Program-made: the position numbers and the translations under genes
Notes under the pieces: generated by a model
The model's database searches: none
What the model was told of the DNA's origin: nothing
Seen by the model: the letters and a program-made list of their open reading frames with translations, nothing else
Part shown: positions 29,781 to 37,665 of the stretch, in pieces
Layout of the letters: each line of letters begins with the position of its first letter
Numbering within the stretch: position 1 is the stretch's first letter
NCBI RefSeq assembly: GCF_014200495.1
Contig: NZ_JACHBY010000009.1
Coordinates: 62,001 to 126,000 of the forward strand
Length of the DNA stretch: 64,000 nucleotides
Direction: 5' to 3'
Source: Mucilaginibacter geliditolerans
GTDB taxonomy: Bacteria; Bacteroidota; Bacteroidia; Sphingobacteriales; Sphingobacteriaceae

Positions 29781-29788
29781 CAAAGATA
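29781..29788 (-). promoter_or_regulatory. -7 promoter box (TATCTTTG) at the guaA start
   Basis: A perfect TAnnTTTG ending 4 bases before the first base of the start codon. Transcription from it would begin at or beside the ATG. No obvious -33 TTTG is present at the usual distance. Confidence 0.5.
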
Positions 29789-29837
29789 GGTTTTTGCGCC
29801 GAATTTTTAATAAAAGGTTTATAAAATTCAATTTTCA

Positions 29838-29952
29838 CGCCCGTTCAAGCGTCCACGCTTGAATGCTGAAAGTTTTAAGCGTCCACGCTTAATTTATACG
29901 CAAGCGTGGACGCTTGCATTAGTATATGATTCAAGCGTGGTCGCTTGAACCT
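29838..29952. repeat. AAGCGTCCACGCTT palindrome cluster, copy 1
   Basis: Contains GTTCAAGCGTCCACGCTTGAA, TTAAGCGTCCACGCTTAA, GCAAGCGTGGACGCTTGC and TTCAAGCGTGGTCGCTTGAA, four palindromic units in ~115 bases. A second cluster with the same unit lies at 63228-63376. The units can pair with themselves and with each other. Confidence 0.85.
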
Positions 29953-30013
29953 GCGTTTGAACTTAACTTGTATATTTATATTTTAGTAAACAATAACTAA
30001 CCATCAAATTATT

Positions 30014-30382
30014 ATGCTGAAATATTGTATACCGGTCATCCCCAGCGCCGACTTACAAAAAAGCCTGCGCTTTTGGGTGGAGTGCCTTGGCCTTACCATG
30101 GACCAGGAAATGAGGCAAGAGGACAGGCTTGTTGGATGCATGGTTCATAACGATACACTATATTTCTGGCTCAACCAACGCGTAGGCGGCCCAATACCGG
30201 AAGGTTACAATGGCATTCGGCTTTATTGGACACCAGCAGACATCAAAGCAACGCGCGAACGATTAAAAGACATGGGTTATGTGCCGTCCGAAATGGAACA
30301 ACGGGACTATGGCCAAACCGAATTTTTTGTGACTGATGATGATGGCTACTCACACTGTTTTGGTGTCCCGACCCAACCCTAA
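30014..30382 (+). CDS. VOC-family (glyoxalase/bleomycin-resistance fold) protein
   Basis: 122 aa, a single VOC unit of two beta-alpha-beta3 modules: IPVIPSADLQKSLRFWVECLGL at the start, and a later FFVTDDDGYSHCFG module. The VOC fold holds metal-dependent enzymes and binding proteins for antibiotics. The function here is unknown. It is a single gene, separated from guaA by the GCGTCCACGC palindromes and followed by a strong terminator. Confidence 0.8.
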   Translation: MLKYCIPVIPSADLQKSLRFWVECLGLTMDQEMRQEDRLVGCMVHNDTLYFWLNQRVGGPIPEGYNGIRLYWTPADIKATRERLKDMGYVPSEMEQRDYGQTEFFVTDDDGYSHCFGVPTQP

Positions 30383-30401
30383 CATATGCTATGTTAAAAA
30401 A

Positions 30402-30432
30402 AATAGCGATGGGTTTGAAACCCATCGCTATT
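30402..30432. terminator. Bidirectional terminator
   Basis: AATAGCGATGGGTTT and AAACCCATCGCTATT pair perfectly around one base. An A-run on the left and a short A/T end on the right serve both converging genes (30014-30382 and 30459-31091). Confidence 0.9.
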
Positions 30433-30458
30433 AAAAGTTAGATACAGTAAAGCATCAA

Positions 30459-31091
30459 TTATTTAAAATCAATACCGATATTAAAGCTTTCTCTTAAATT
30501 CTGATAAGTACCATCAGATTGTTTAAACACGTTTACAACACCGCCTTGTCCGTCATATTCAATAAAGAATTTGGCTTTGTCTGATATCGGTATCTTAATA
30601 CCAATACCCAGCGCTATACCACCGTCAACACTATTGATGGAATTTTTAATATCAATATTATCGGTGCTTTCTTTAGCGCTTGTTAAAAAGCCTACATACG
30701 GGCCAAAGTTCAAATACCAGTTGCGTGTTCTGCCGAAGTGCCAGTTAGCCATAACCGGTACAGTTATGTAATTCAGTTTAAAGTTCACATCCTGGTATTG
30801 ATAATCAGGTGTAGAGATATAACCATTACCCCAGCCTTTTTGATCGTACAGCACCTTTACTTTAAGGCTCCACCTGTCTGAGAAATAATGATCGGCAGAA
30901 ACGCCAACGTTGAAACCGCTTACAAAGTCGCTGCTGGAGCCATAGGCCGAATTGCTTTCAACAATATAAGCGCTGCTATAACCTACGCCTATACCAAATT
31001 CAGTTTGGCCTACCTGTTGTGAGTACTGCTGCGCATAACTTAAGCTATAAAAGCTTAATACAATAACTAGTGTAGTAAAGATTTTTTTCAT
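30459..31091 (-). CDS. Outer-membrane beta-barrel protein (PorT-like/OMP_b-brl_2)
   Basis: 210 aa from the ATG at 31091 (MKKIFTTLVIVL...SYAQQ). An Ala-Gln signal-peptidase site (~20) is followed by alternating beta-strand sequence (EFGIGVGYSSAYIV, SLKVKVLYDQKGWG, LNYITVPVMANWHFG, ...FNIGIDFK) ending in an aromatic-terminated strand, as in small eight-stranded Bacteroidota barrels. No specific function can be assigned. An alternative upstream ATG (31118) would put extra residues before the signal peptide and is less likely. Confidence 0.82.
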   Translation of the reverse strand: MKKIFTTLVIVLSFYSLSYAQQYSQQVGQTEFGIGVGYSSAYIVESNSAYGSSSDFVSGFNVGVSADHYFSDRWSLKVKVLYDQKGWGNGYISTPDYQYQDVNFKLNYITVPVMANWHFGRTRNWYLNFGPYVGFLTSAKESTDNIDIKNSINSVDGGIALGIGIKIPISDKAKFFIEYDGQGGVVNVFKQSDGTYQNLRESFNIGIDFK

Positions 31092-31211
31092 GAATTGTGA
31101 TTTTTTTAAGGTGTGCAAATATATATAGAATTTCGGAATTAGGATTTTCGATTTCGGATATGAAATAAAACTTACCTTTAGTTAATATTAAAGCAACCTA
31201 AATTCACACAA

Positions 31212-31985
31212 ATGCTCTCAGATTTAAGAAAATCAATCAGTTATATAGTTTATGAAAGAACGACCAGCCCATTTTGGGGGTCTTTTATTTTTAGTTGGCT
31301 AATATGCAATTGGAAAATTGTTTTTACTGTATTTGTTGTTAGTGAAGATAAACTTTCAATTAATAAAATCGATTATATATCGCAAAACTTCATTTCATGG
31401 CAGCCACTTTTTCTTTATCCACTTGTTTCAACTCTCATTATCATATTGTTTATTCCCTTACTTAGCAATGGTGCATATTGGATATCAATAATTTATGATA
31501 AATGGAAAGCCGACAAAAAAAATGAAGTCGAAAAGAAACAATTACTATCAATTGAACAGTCAATCGCTATAAGAATTTCTAATGCACAAACAGAAGAAAG
31601 GTATAGCAGACTAGTCAGCGATAAAGAATCAGAGATCAAAACATTAAATCTTGAAATAGAAGAATTAAATAAAAGGTTAAATGAACCTACACAAGTTTTT
31701 GTAAATAAGCTTTCTGAAAATGTACAAAAAACAGAAATTGATGAATGGACTGATGAATATAATCAATTCAAAACTTCAAGTACGATCCGTGATTTTGACA
31801 AGACATTAATTTATATTACAGCTAACACCAGAATTGGCAATTACGATTTGTCACTAGAATCATTAACCTATTTTATTTCAATTGGGCTAATTAAATTGGC
31901 GCAAGATAGAAACAGTTATGAACTCACAACAAAAGGCATGTATTTTTCTAAACTATACAATCAAAATAAATATAAAACCAAGTAA
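31212..31985 (+). CDS. Membrane protein with two TM segments, coiled coil and C-terminal wHTH-like domain; unknown function
   Basis: 257 aa. Residues ~13-35 carry YERTTSPFWGSFIFSWLICNW, a segment I associate with a recurrent uncharacterised membrane family, overlapping TM1 (~22-43). TM2 is at ~65-88. A long charged coiled coil follows (~98-158, with heptads EIKTLNLEIEELNKRL). The C-terminus (~165-257) is soluble, predicted helical, and ends like a winged-helix (SLESLTYFISIGLIKL...YELTTKGMYFSKL). The gene is AT-rich and stands alone. The plan of a membrane anchor, coiled coil and a sensor or DNA-binding-like end suggests a signalling or defence role, but this is speculative. Confidence 0.65.
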   Translation: MLSDLRKSISYIVYERTTSPFWGSFIFSWLICNWKIVFTVFVVSEDKLSINKIDYISQNFISWQPLFLYPLVSTLIIILFIPLLSNGAYWISIIYDKWKADKKNEVEKKQLLSIEQSIAIRISNAQTEERYSRLVSDKESEIKTLNLEIEELNKRLNEPTQVFVNKLSENVQKTEIDEWTDEYNQFKTSSTIRDFDKTLIYITANTRIGNYDLSLESLTYFISIGLIKLAQDRNSYELTTKGMYFSKLYNQNKYKTK

Positions 31986-32059
31986 TAATACCTAAACATA
32001 GCAAGTTCCGGGTTTTACAGGCGGTGTTTCCAGGGTAATTTTGTTGTATAAATTTTAAG

Positions 32060-32917
32060 ATGATGAACACACAGGAAACCATAAATTACAACCGCATTGC
32101 CGAAGCGATAAATTATATAAAGCTGAACTTTAAAGATCAGCCCGACCTGGACCAGGTTGCCGAAAAGATAAACCTGAGTCCATTCCATTTTCAAAGATTG
32201 TTTACCGACTGGGCAGGTATCAGCCCAAAGAAATTCATTCAATACCTGAGCCTTGAATACGCAAAAGGTATTCTGAAAGAAAAAAATGCCACCCTGTTTG
32301 ATACCGCCTATGAAACCGGCCTCTCAGGCACAGGCCGCCTGCACGATCTGTTTATTAATTTAGTGGGGATGACACCCGCTGAATACAAGAACGGCGGCGC
32401 TGCACTTAACATTAACTATAGCTTTGCCGAAAGTCCGTTCGGGAACATCATTGTGGCATCAACCTCAAAAGGTATTTGCTATATGGCTTTTGCCGATGAC
32501 CGGAACGGGGCATTTGAACTTTTACAACAACAATTCCCCAATGCAACGTACAACCAGGTAACCGATACCCTGCAGCAAAATGCGCTGTTTATATTTCAGA
32601 AAGATTGGTCGCAGCTATCAACCATAAAACTGCATTTAAAGGGTACCGATTTTCAGCTGAAGGTTTGGGAAGCCTTGCTTAAAATACCCATGGGCGGTTT
32701 AAGCACTTACTCAGCCATCGCCCAAAAAATTGAATCGCCATTGGCTAACAGAGCCGTGGGCAGCGCGGTGGGCGATAACCCCGTAGCATTCCTGATCCCC
32801 TGCCACCGGGTAATAAAATCGACCGGCGAAATCGGACAATATCACTGGGGCAGCACACGCAAATCAGCCATCATAGGCTGGGAAGCGGCAAAAGTGGATC
32901 TGATAAAATCCGCGTAA
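32060..32917 (+). CDS. AraC-type HTH fused to O6-methylguanine-DNA methyltransferase (Ada-like, without the N-terminal zinc domain)
   Basis: 285 aa. An AraC-type double HTH (residues ~10-108; INLSPFHFQRLFTDWAGISPKKF) is followed by the methyltransferase domain (~118-285). That domain has the active-site motif IPCHRVI with acceptor C248 and the downstream GQYHWGSTRKSAII. It transfers methyl or alkyl groups from O6-alkylguanine to its own Cys. The zinc-binding AdaA domain that senses methylphosphotriesters is missing. The classical Ada switch is therefore absent, and how the HTH part is activated is unclear. An upstream ATG two codons away would add nothing. It is encoded alone. Confidence 0.9.
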   Translation: MMNTQETINYNRIAEAINYIKLNFKDQPDLDQVAEKINLSPFHFQRLFTDWAGISPKKFIQYLSLEYAKGILKEKNATLFDTAYETGLSGTGRLHDLFINLVGMTPAEYKNGGAALNINYSFAESPFGNIIVASTSKGICYMAFADDRNGAFELLQQQFPNATYNQVTDTLQQNALFIFQKDWSQLSTIKLHLKGTDFQLKVWEALLKIPMGGLSTYSAIAQKIESPLANRAVGSAVGDNPVAFLIPCHRVIKSTGEIGQYHWGSTRKSAIIGWEAAKVDLIKSA

Positions 32918-32933
32918 TAACTAACTTCCTATA

Positions 32934-33357
32934 CCCTCTTTACCGCTTGCGGTAGAGAGGGTCGACCAGCGCAGCGTAGTCGGGGTGAGTCCGCGGAGCG
33001 CGTTTACCCCTACCCGGCCTCCCCCTAAACTTAGGGGGAGGTGTCGACGAAGGAGACGGAGGGGGTAAAATGCGTTAGAGATGGCAGCGGATACCGGCCT
33101 GGTGGCTAAATCACCTCCCGTCATCCTGAACTTGTTTCAGGATCTCACAGGACAGGTGGCCTATATGGCGGTGGCTTAGTGCGTGGGGTGCCGAAGCAAG
33201 TTCGGCATGACGGTCGGGTGAACTTAAAACTTCGATATTGGAAATACAGTGTTAAGTGTTCGATATTATCAGCCTCTTTCAACGCGCTTCGCCGACTCAC
33301 CCCGACTACGCTGCGCTGGTCGACCCTCTCTCCGACAAGTCGCAAAGAGGGTGAGGA
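32934..33357. repeat. Repeat mosaic between the Ada-like and 2OG-oxygenase genes
   Basis: The left unit (32934-33012) reads CCCTCTTTACCGCTTGCGGTAGAGAGGG...GCGCAGCGTAGTCGGGGTGAGTC. The right unit (33280-33357) is its inverted partner (GCGCTTCGCCGACTCACCCCGACTACGCTGCGCTGG...). Between them lie a CCCCCTAAACTTAGGGGG hairpin (33023-33040), a fragment of the GGCGTTGCC family (33072-33100) and a GTCATCCTGAACTTGTTTCAGGATCT hairpin (33120-33145). No gene is seen in 32918-33413. Confidence 0.75.
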
Positions 33358-33413
33358 AACATAAATTATTTTTAACTTATTTTTAACTTACATTATCCAT
33401 TCTAATACACAAC

Positions 33414-34121
33414 ATGAGCATACCATCAACAATAAATACCCATAACTGGGATAAAGCCACAACCGATCTGGACAATACCGGCTATGCCATATTGCCTAAA
33501 GTGTTAACCGCTGCTGAATGTGATGAGTTGGTGCAGCAATACACCAACGATACCCTTTTCCGCAAAACGGTTATAATGGAACGCCATCAGTACGGCAAGG
33601 GCGAGTATAAATATTATGCCTATCCCCTATTGCCTGTAATACAGCAACTGCGGGAAAGTGTGTACCCCAAGCTGGCGCCCGTAGCCAATGGCTGGATGGA
33701 GGCATTAAATAAGTCAACCCGTTTTCCGGATACACTAGCGCAATTATTGGAGCATTGCCATGCAAACGGACAGCTTAAACCAACGGCATTAATACTACAA
33801 TATGCTAAAGGCGGCTTCAACGCCCTGCATCAGGACCTGTATGGTGATGTGTTCTTCCCCATGCAGATGGTTATATTTTTGGACGAGGCTGGTAAAGATT
33901 ATGAGGGCGGCGAATTTGTATTGATAGAGCAAAAGCCACGTGCACAATCGAAAGCTATAGTATTAAAACCAGCTAAAGGCGATATGCTGATATTCACCAC
34001 CAATTTCAGGGCGGTAAAGGGTAAAACCGGCTATCACCGCGTAAACATGAAACATGGTGTAAGCGAGATAACCGAAGGCAACAGGCATACACTCGGCATT
34101 ATTTTTCATGATGCAAAATGA
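33414..34121 (+). CDS. 2OG-Fe(II) oxygenase
   Basis: 235 aa, soluble. It has the cupin-like core of the 2-oxoglutarate and iron dioxygenases: metal ligands H and D in ALHQDLYGD (~139-147) and a distal H in GYHRVNMKHGV near residue 208, with an Arg shortly after for 2-oxoglutarate. TGYAILPKVLTAAECDEL at the N-terminus is typical of phytanoyl-CoA/prolyl-hydroxylase-like members. The substrate is unknown and it is encoded alone. Confidence 0.82.
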   Translation: MSIPSTINTHNWDKATTDLDNTGYAILPKVLTAAECDELVQQYTNDTLFRKTVIMERHQYGKGEYKYYAYPLLPVIQQLRESVYPKLAPVANGWMEALNKSTRFPDTLAQLLEHCHANGQLKPTALILQYAKGGFNALHQDLYGDVFFPMQMVIFLDEAGKDYEGGEFVLIEQKPRAQSKAIVLKPAKGDMLIFTTNFRAVKGKTGYHRVNMKHGVSEITEGNRHTLGIIFHDAK

Positions 34122-34429
34122 ATATAAAGACTGTAGGATAAATTAACCTTTGGCCCGTAATTTGGCTGCCGGATTGATGCTGACAAGAACAATGTATCCT
34201 CTTTTGTATACACTATCCGGATAAACACAATGATAAAGAGCAGCATTACCCCCCTCATTCTTTTAACAGAATAAAAGCTGATTTTATAGCTACCTAAGAA
34301 GCAAAATAGCTAAAAACCATCCTATTTTCTTTTGTAACATTTATACTGTAACAACTGCTTTGGAATACCTCTCCGGTGCTTATGGCGTGCTATTTGGTAT
34401 TGTTTAGATAACATTTACAATACACTATC
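34122..34429. other. Gap without recognisable features
   Basis: About 300 bases between the 2OG oxygenase and the small His-rich genes. It contains no palindrome, repeat or gene that I can support. The promoter of the His-rich pair probably lies in its last ~100 bases, but no clear TAnnTTTG box was found. Confidence 0.5.
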
Positions 34430-34579
34430 ATGAAAAAGTACATAACAAGAATCATCGCGCTGCTGCTATTGGCAACGGCCGTTTCAAGCTGCTCCGTTGA
34501 ATATAGGCAACGCCATCACCATGATGGCTCTGATCACGATGGTGGTGGTCACGATCACGACAATAACAATCATCAATAA
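34430..34579 (+). CDS. Tiny His/Asp/Gly-rich lipoprotein
   Basis: 49 aa. Signal sequence MKKYITRIIALLLLATAVSSC gives a lipidated Cys at 21 (VSSC). The mature part is about 28 residues with eight His, five Asp and five Gly (HHHDGSDHDGGGHDHD). Such tails bind Ni2+, Zn2+, Co2+ or Cu2+ in other proteins; binding here is inferred. It is shorter than usual gene-finding cut-offs. A second His-rich secreted peptide follows 23 bases downstream, then a terminator, suggesting a small bicistronic unit. Confidence 0.7.
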   Translation: MKKYITRIIALLLLATAVSSCSVEYRQRHHHDGSDHDGGGHDHDNNNHQ

Positions 34580-34602
34580 TTAAAACAAACAAAACACAAT
34601 CT

Positions 34603-34773
34603 ATGAAATACTTAAAAATAATGTTAGTTGCCATAGTTATGGCATTTACATTCGGAAGCGCGGAAGCGCAAGTTGTTGTACAGGCAAGAGTTGGCGGCGG
34701 TCATGATTATTATTATCATCACCACCACTATCATCACCGAAGTTGGAGACACAATCACTGGCAATACAGATAG
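34603..34773 (+). CDS. Tiny exported His/Tyr-rich peptide
   Basis: 56 aa. An N-terminal signal with an Ala-x-Ala-like site (GSAEAQ, cut after A22) precedes a mature peptide of ~34 residues: HDYYYHHHHYHHRSWRHNHWQYR at the end, with nine His. The composition (His/Tyr/Arg/Trp) suggests metal chelation or a surface role. It is directly upstream of a strong terminator, which supports its being a real last gene of a short transcript. Confidence 0.7.
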   Translation: MKYLKIMLVAIVMAFTFGSAEAQVVVQARVGGGHDYYYHHHHYHHRSWRHNHWQYR

Positions 34774-34780
34774 TACTACC

Positions 34781-34812
34781 AAAACGGCCCCGCGATAAGC
34801 GGGGCCGTTTTC
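34781..34812 (+). terminator. Terminator after the His-rich pair
   Basis: AAAACGGCCCCG and CGGGGCCGTTTT pair around a 7-nt loop and are followed by TCTTTT. A textbook rho-independent terminator, 8 bases after the last small gene. Confidence 0.92.
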
Positions 34813-34897
34813 TTTTATCCCTTTTTATGCCATTACTGATTAAATTTTACGCAGTAATTAACTTAGCTTTTTTAAATTGCAAGCCTATATATTATAT

Positions 34898-36166
34898 ATG
34901 CATAACAGAGGCGGGATATTTACTTTCTTTTTAATAATAGCTGCTATCAGCCTGGTATTTGATTGGTATGTTTTTTCAGGATTAAAAACACTCACCGCCG
35001 ACTGGCAATCGCCCCGCATGCGTAAGTTGACAATATGGGGCTACCTGGTAATATCTGTTGGTATAACTTTTTTATTTGTTGGCGGCCTCGAAAGTTTTAA
35101 TTCCGCACAGGGCATGACACCCTACCACGAGTATACGCTCAGCTTTTTTATTACTTTTCTCATCACCAAAATATTTTTCGCCCTCATACTTTTCTTCGGC
35201 GATTCCGGCCGGTTGGTTTATGGGCTGGTGCGCGGGCTTACTCATTCAGGGCCAAAAACTAAGGGGCCTTATTTCCCGGCAAGGCGCAAGTTTATAAGCG
35301 AAATTGCTGTAATAACCGCTGCTTTCCCTTTTACCGCATTTTTATATGCCATGATAGCCGGAAAATATGATTACAAAGTACACAGGCAAACCATTTATTA
35401 CGATGAACTGCCCGATGCTTTTGACGGCTTTACCATTACACAGATATCTGACATCCACTCCGGTAGCTTTGACAATACCCATGCCGTACAAAAAGGCATA
35501 GACCTGGCAAACGCGCAAAAAAGCGACCTTTTTGTTTTTACCGGCGACCTGGTAAACAATGCCGCCTGGGAAATTGAAAAATACATTGATCATTTTAAAC
35601 AGCTAAAAGCACCATTCGGTCAGTTTTCTATCCTCGGCAATCATGATTATGGCGATTATATTATGTGGAACAGCGATGCCGAAAAAGCCGCTAACCTTGT
35701 TAAACTTAAACAACACCATGTCGAGCTGGGTTATCGTTTATTAATGGATGAGAACGTAGTACTTGAAAAAGACGGGCAAAAGATCTCATTAATAGGTGTA
35801 CAAAACTGGGGTAAAGGCTTTATACAACTCGGCAATTTGGATAAGGCGCTGGAGGGTGTTGACAAGGACGCATTCAAAATACTACTATCACACGATCCTA
35901 CCCACTGGGAAGAAAAAGTGCGTTATCATCCTACAGATATTCATCTTACGCTTGCGGGTCATACACACGGCGCGCAGTTTGGTGTGGAAACAGCCGGTTT
36001 CAGATGGAGCCCCGTACAATACAAATACCTGGACTGGGCTGGCCTCATCAACCAAAAAAACCGCTACCTGTATGTAAACCGCGGCTTCGGCTTCCTGGCC
36101 TTCTCAGGCAGGCTCGGCATATGGCCGGAAATCACAGTTATAACGTTGAAGAAAAAGGTGGTATAA
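34898..36166 (+). CDS. Membrane-anchored calcineurin-like metallophosphoesterase (YkuE/YaeI type)
   Basis: 422 aa from the ATG at 34898; seven more residues are possible from 34877. The N-terminal ~150 residues contain about four hydrophobic segments. The C-terminal catalytic domain carries the metallophosphoesterase motifs DIHSG, GDLVNN, GNHDYGDY and GHTHGAQ, which supply the two-metal ligands. Related membrane proteins include lipid (UDP-diacylglucosamine or phosphatidyl) hydrolases such as YaeI; the substrate is unknown. It is encoded alone. Confidence 0.88.
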   Translation: MHNRGGIFTFFLIIAAISLVFDWYVFSGLKTLTADWQSPRMRKLTIWGYLVISVGITFLFVGGLESFNSAQGMTPYHEYTLSFFITFLITKIFFALILFFGDSGRLVYGLVRGLTHSGPKTKGPYFPARRKFISEIAVITAAFPFTAFLYAMIAGKYDYKVHRQTIYYDELPDAFDGFTITQISDIHSGSFDNTHAVQKGIDLANAQKSDLFVFTGDLVNNAAWEIEKYIDHFKQLKAPFGQFSILGNHDYGDYIMWNSDAEKAANLVKLKQHHVELGYRLLMDENVVLEKDGQKISLIGVQNWGKGFIQLGNLDKALEGVDKDAFKILLSHDPTHWEEKVRYHPTDIHLTLAGHTHGAQFGVETAGFRWSPVQYKYLDWAGLINQKNRYLYVNRGFGFLAFSGRLGIWPEITVITLKKKVV

Positions 36167-36178
36167 TAACTATTAAGT

Positions 36179-36345
36179 CATCTTGTCATTCTGAGCGATA
36201 GCGAAGAACCTATCCGCGTTTCAACAAAGCGATTGGCAGCTTGGTTGATGTACAATAGATGCTTCGTACCTCAGCATGACAATTCTATTTAATTTGTCAT
36301 TGCGATAGCGCGGCAATCCCGTCGCGTTTATTGGCATACTCTATC
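36179..36345. repeat. GTCATTCTGAGCGATAGCGAAGA-type and CATTGCG-type repeats
   Basis: GTCATTCTGAGCGATAGCGAAGAACCTATC (~36187-36215) is mirrored by GATGCTTCGTACCTCAGCATGAC (~36260-36282), an imperfect hairpin. A short GTCATTGCGATAGCGCGGCAATCCCG unit follows (~36297-36322). The first recurs at 22739 and 61237. Confidence 0.7.
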
Positions 36346-36379
36346 CTGATTCTTGACTCTTTGCTCTTGATTCATTACT

Positions 36380-37285
36380 TTAATTACCAAACTCTTTCAA
36401 ATACTCCCTGAATGGCGGCAATCCTATTTGTTTTCTCAAACTATCAACCTTAACTGTATCCAAAACAGCAGGAGCGTAATACCTGCCGTCTTTGCGTAGC
36501 ATTATAGTACCATATATTTGGGTGTTTGATTCTCTCAGCGCTACCTTATCAACCAAAGCAGCATAGTTATTAGCTGATGCGTTCCCTTTTAAGTAGGCCT
36601 GCCACACTATGGGGATGTATTTTTTTGCGATGCTTGCATCCTTGTTTAAAATAATGTTGAACATTACCTGGTTAGCTTCGGTACCTATAATTTGTGGGCC
36701 CATATAGCCATAGGTATTAATAATGGTTTGCACCTTTAAAAAATTGGTGGAATCTGTTGTGGCAATAAGTTTCCGTTCATCTGCAGCTTGTACCGATCGC
36801 CAGCCATACGAATTAACCAGGCTATCCAATAATCTTTTTTGGCTGATGCGCTTTGAATTGATCTCGATCAGTTCCTGCTTTATGGTTTTGCCATACCTGT
36901 GCTCTATATCATCTTTATAGGTACTTATAAGGTACGATACATTATGCCAGCGCTTATCCTTATGCAGGCTTAAAAAGTTGCTATCAGTTAATAAGGAGTC
37001 GTACCGTTTTAAGTGATTTTGGCTAACCAAAAGCTCTAAATAATTAATTGCCCTGGCATTCTTATTTATATGCGCATTTGCCGATGCTCCTTTATAAAGA
37101 TCAAACGTACCAGGCCGACTGTTTGCTTTAAATACCGTATTATAAATTGATGCGGCCCTTTTATAATTGGCATTATTATAAAGAGAATCTGCCTGTTTTA
37201 TGAGATCTTTTTCATTAATGCTCTGGGCCTGACATTGGCCACAAAAACAATTAAAACATAAAATAATAAGTGCCAGGTATCTCAT
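36380..37285 (-). CDS. Exported DUF6624/TPR-like protein
   Basis: 301 aa from the ATG at 37285 (MRYLALIILCFNCFCGQ); an upstream ATG at 37309 is possible. A signal peptide ends near QCQAQ. A TPR-like N-terminal half (KQADSLYNNANYKRAASIYNTVF; ~25-95) precedes a DUF6624-like C-terminal region with Gly-Pro-Gln-rich turns (YGYMGPQIIG) and LRKQIGLPPFREYLKEF at the end. The domain assignment is from recall of the sequence style. No function is known and it is encoded alone. Confidence 0.7.
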   Translation of the reverse strand: MRYLALIILCFNCFCGQCQAQSINEKDLIKQADSLYNNANYKRAASIYNTVFKANSRPGTFDLYKGASANAHINKNARAINYLELLVSQNHLKRYDSLLTDSNFLSLHKDKRWHNVSYLISTYKDDIEHRYGKTIKQELIEINSKRISQKRLLDSLVNSYGWRSVQAADERKLIATTDSTNFLKVQTIINTYGYMGPQIIGTEANQVMFNIILNKDASIAKKYIPIVWQAYLKGNASANNYAALVDKVALRESNTQIYGTIMLRKDGRYYAPAVLDTVKVDSLRKQIGLPPFREYLKEFGN

Positions 37286-37363
37286 ATTTATAATGATGAT
37301 GCCAAACAAATTACAGCTTTAAAGCTTTATAAATATAACATTAACAGTATTTAACAATTTACA

Positions 37364-37591
37364 ATGGCAACCCGCGATACAAAACAAATAGGCAAACACG
37401 ATAATACAGATAAAAATAAAGGCACTTATTTAACCAAAGAAAACTGGGAAGTGATGAAGCCGTTTGTACACTTTTCGGCAAAAGCATTATTGGCAGTAGG
37501 TTCAACACTTTATGCTGTTGTGAAACTGATACCAAAAGCTATAGCGCATAAATCCGAAGACGGGAAGAGAGATAAGGTGATAAAGATATAA
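37364..37591 (+). CDS. Small conserved-looking protein, unknown function
   Basis: 75 aa, basic and without a signal peptide. It has a charged N-terminus (TKQIGKHDNTDKNKGTYL), one amphipathic or short membrane-like stretch (ALLAVGSTLYAVVKLIPKAI, ~41-60) and a charged tail. The ATG and length look real and it is the only open frame in the gap between a minus-strand and a plus-strand gene. I do not recognise the family. Confidence 0.5.
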   Translation: MATRDTKQIGKHDNTDKNKGTYLTKENWEVMKPFVHFSAKALLAVGSTLYAVVKLIPKAIAHKSEDGKRDKVIKI

Positions 37592-37592
37592 C

Positions 37593-37663
37593 AATTGGCG
37601 GTTTTCAGTTGGCAGTTTGCGTAACTTATAAAATGCACACTGAAAACTGAAAACCGCCAACTG
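37593..37663. repeat. Hairpin TTGGCGGTTTTCAGTT...AACTGAAAACCGCCAA
   Basis: The 16-base arms at 37594-37609 and 37645-37660 are perfectly complementary around a ~35-base loop. They lie between convergent genes and may act as a terminator. Confidence 0.75.
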
Positions 37664-37665
37664 TA

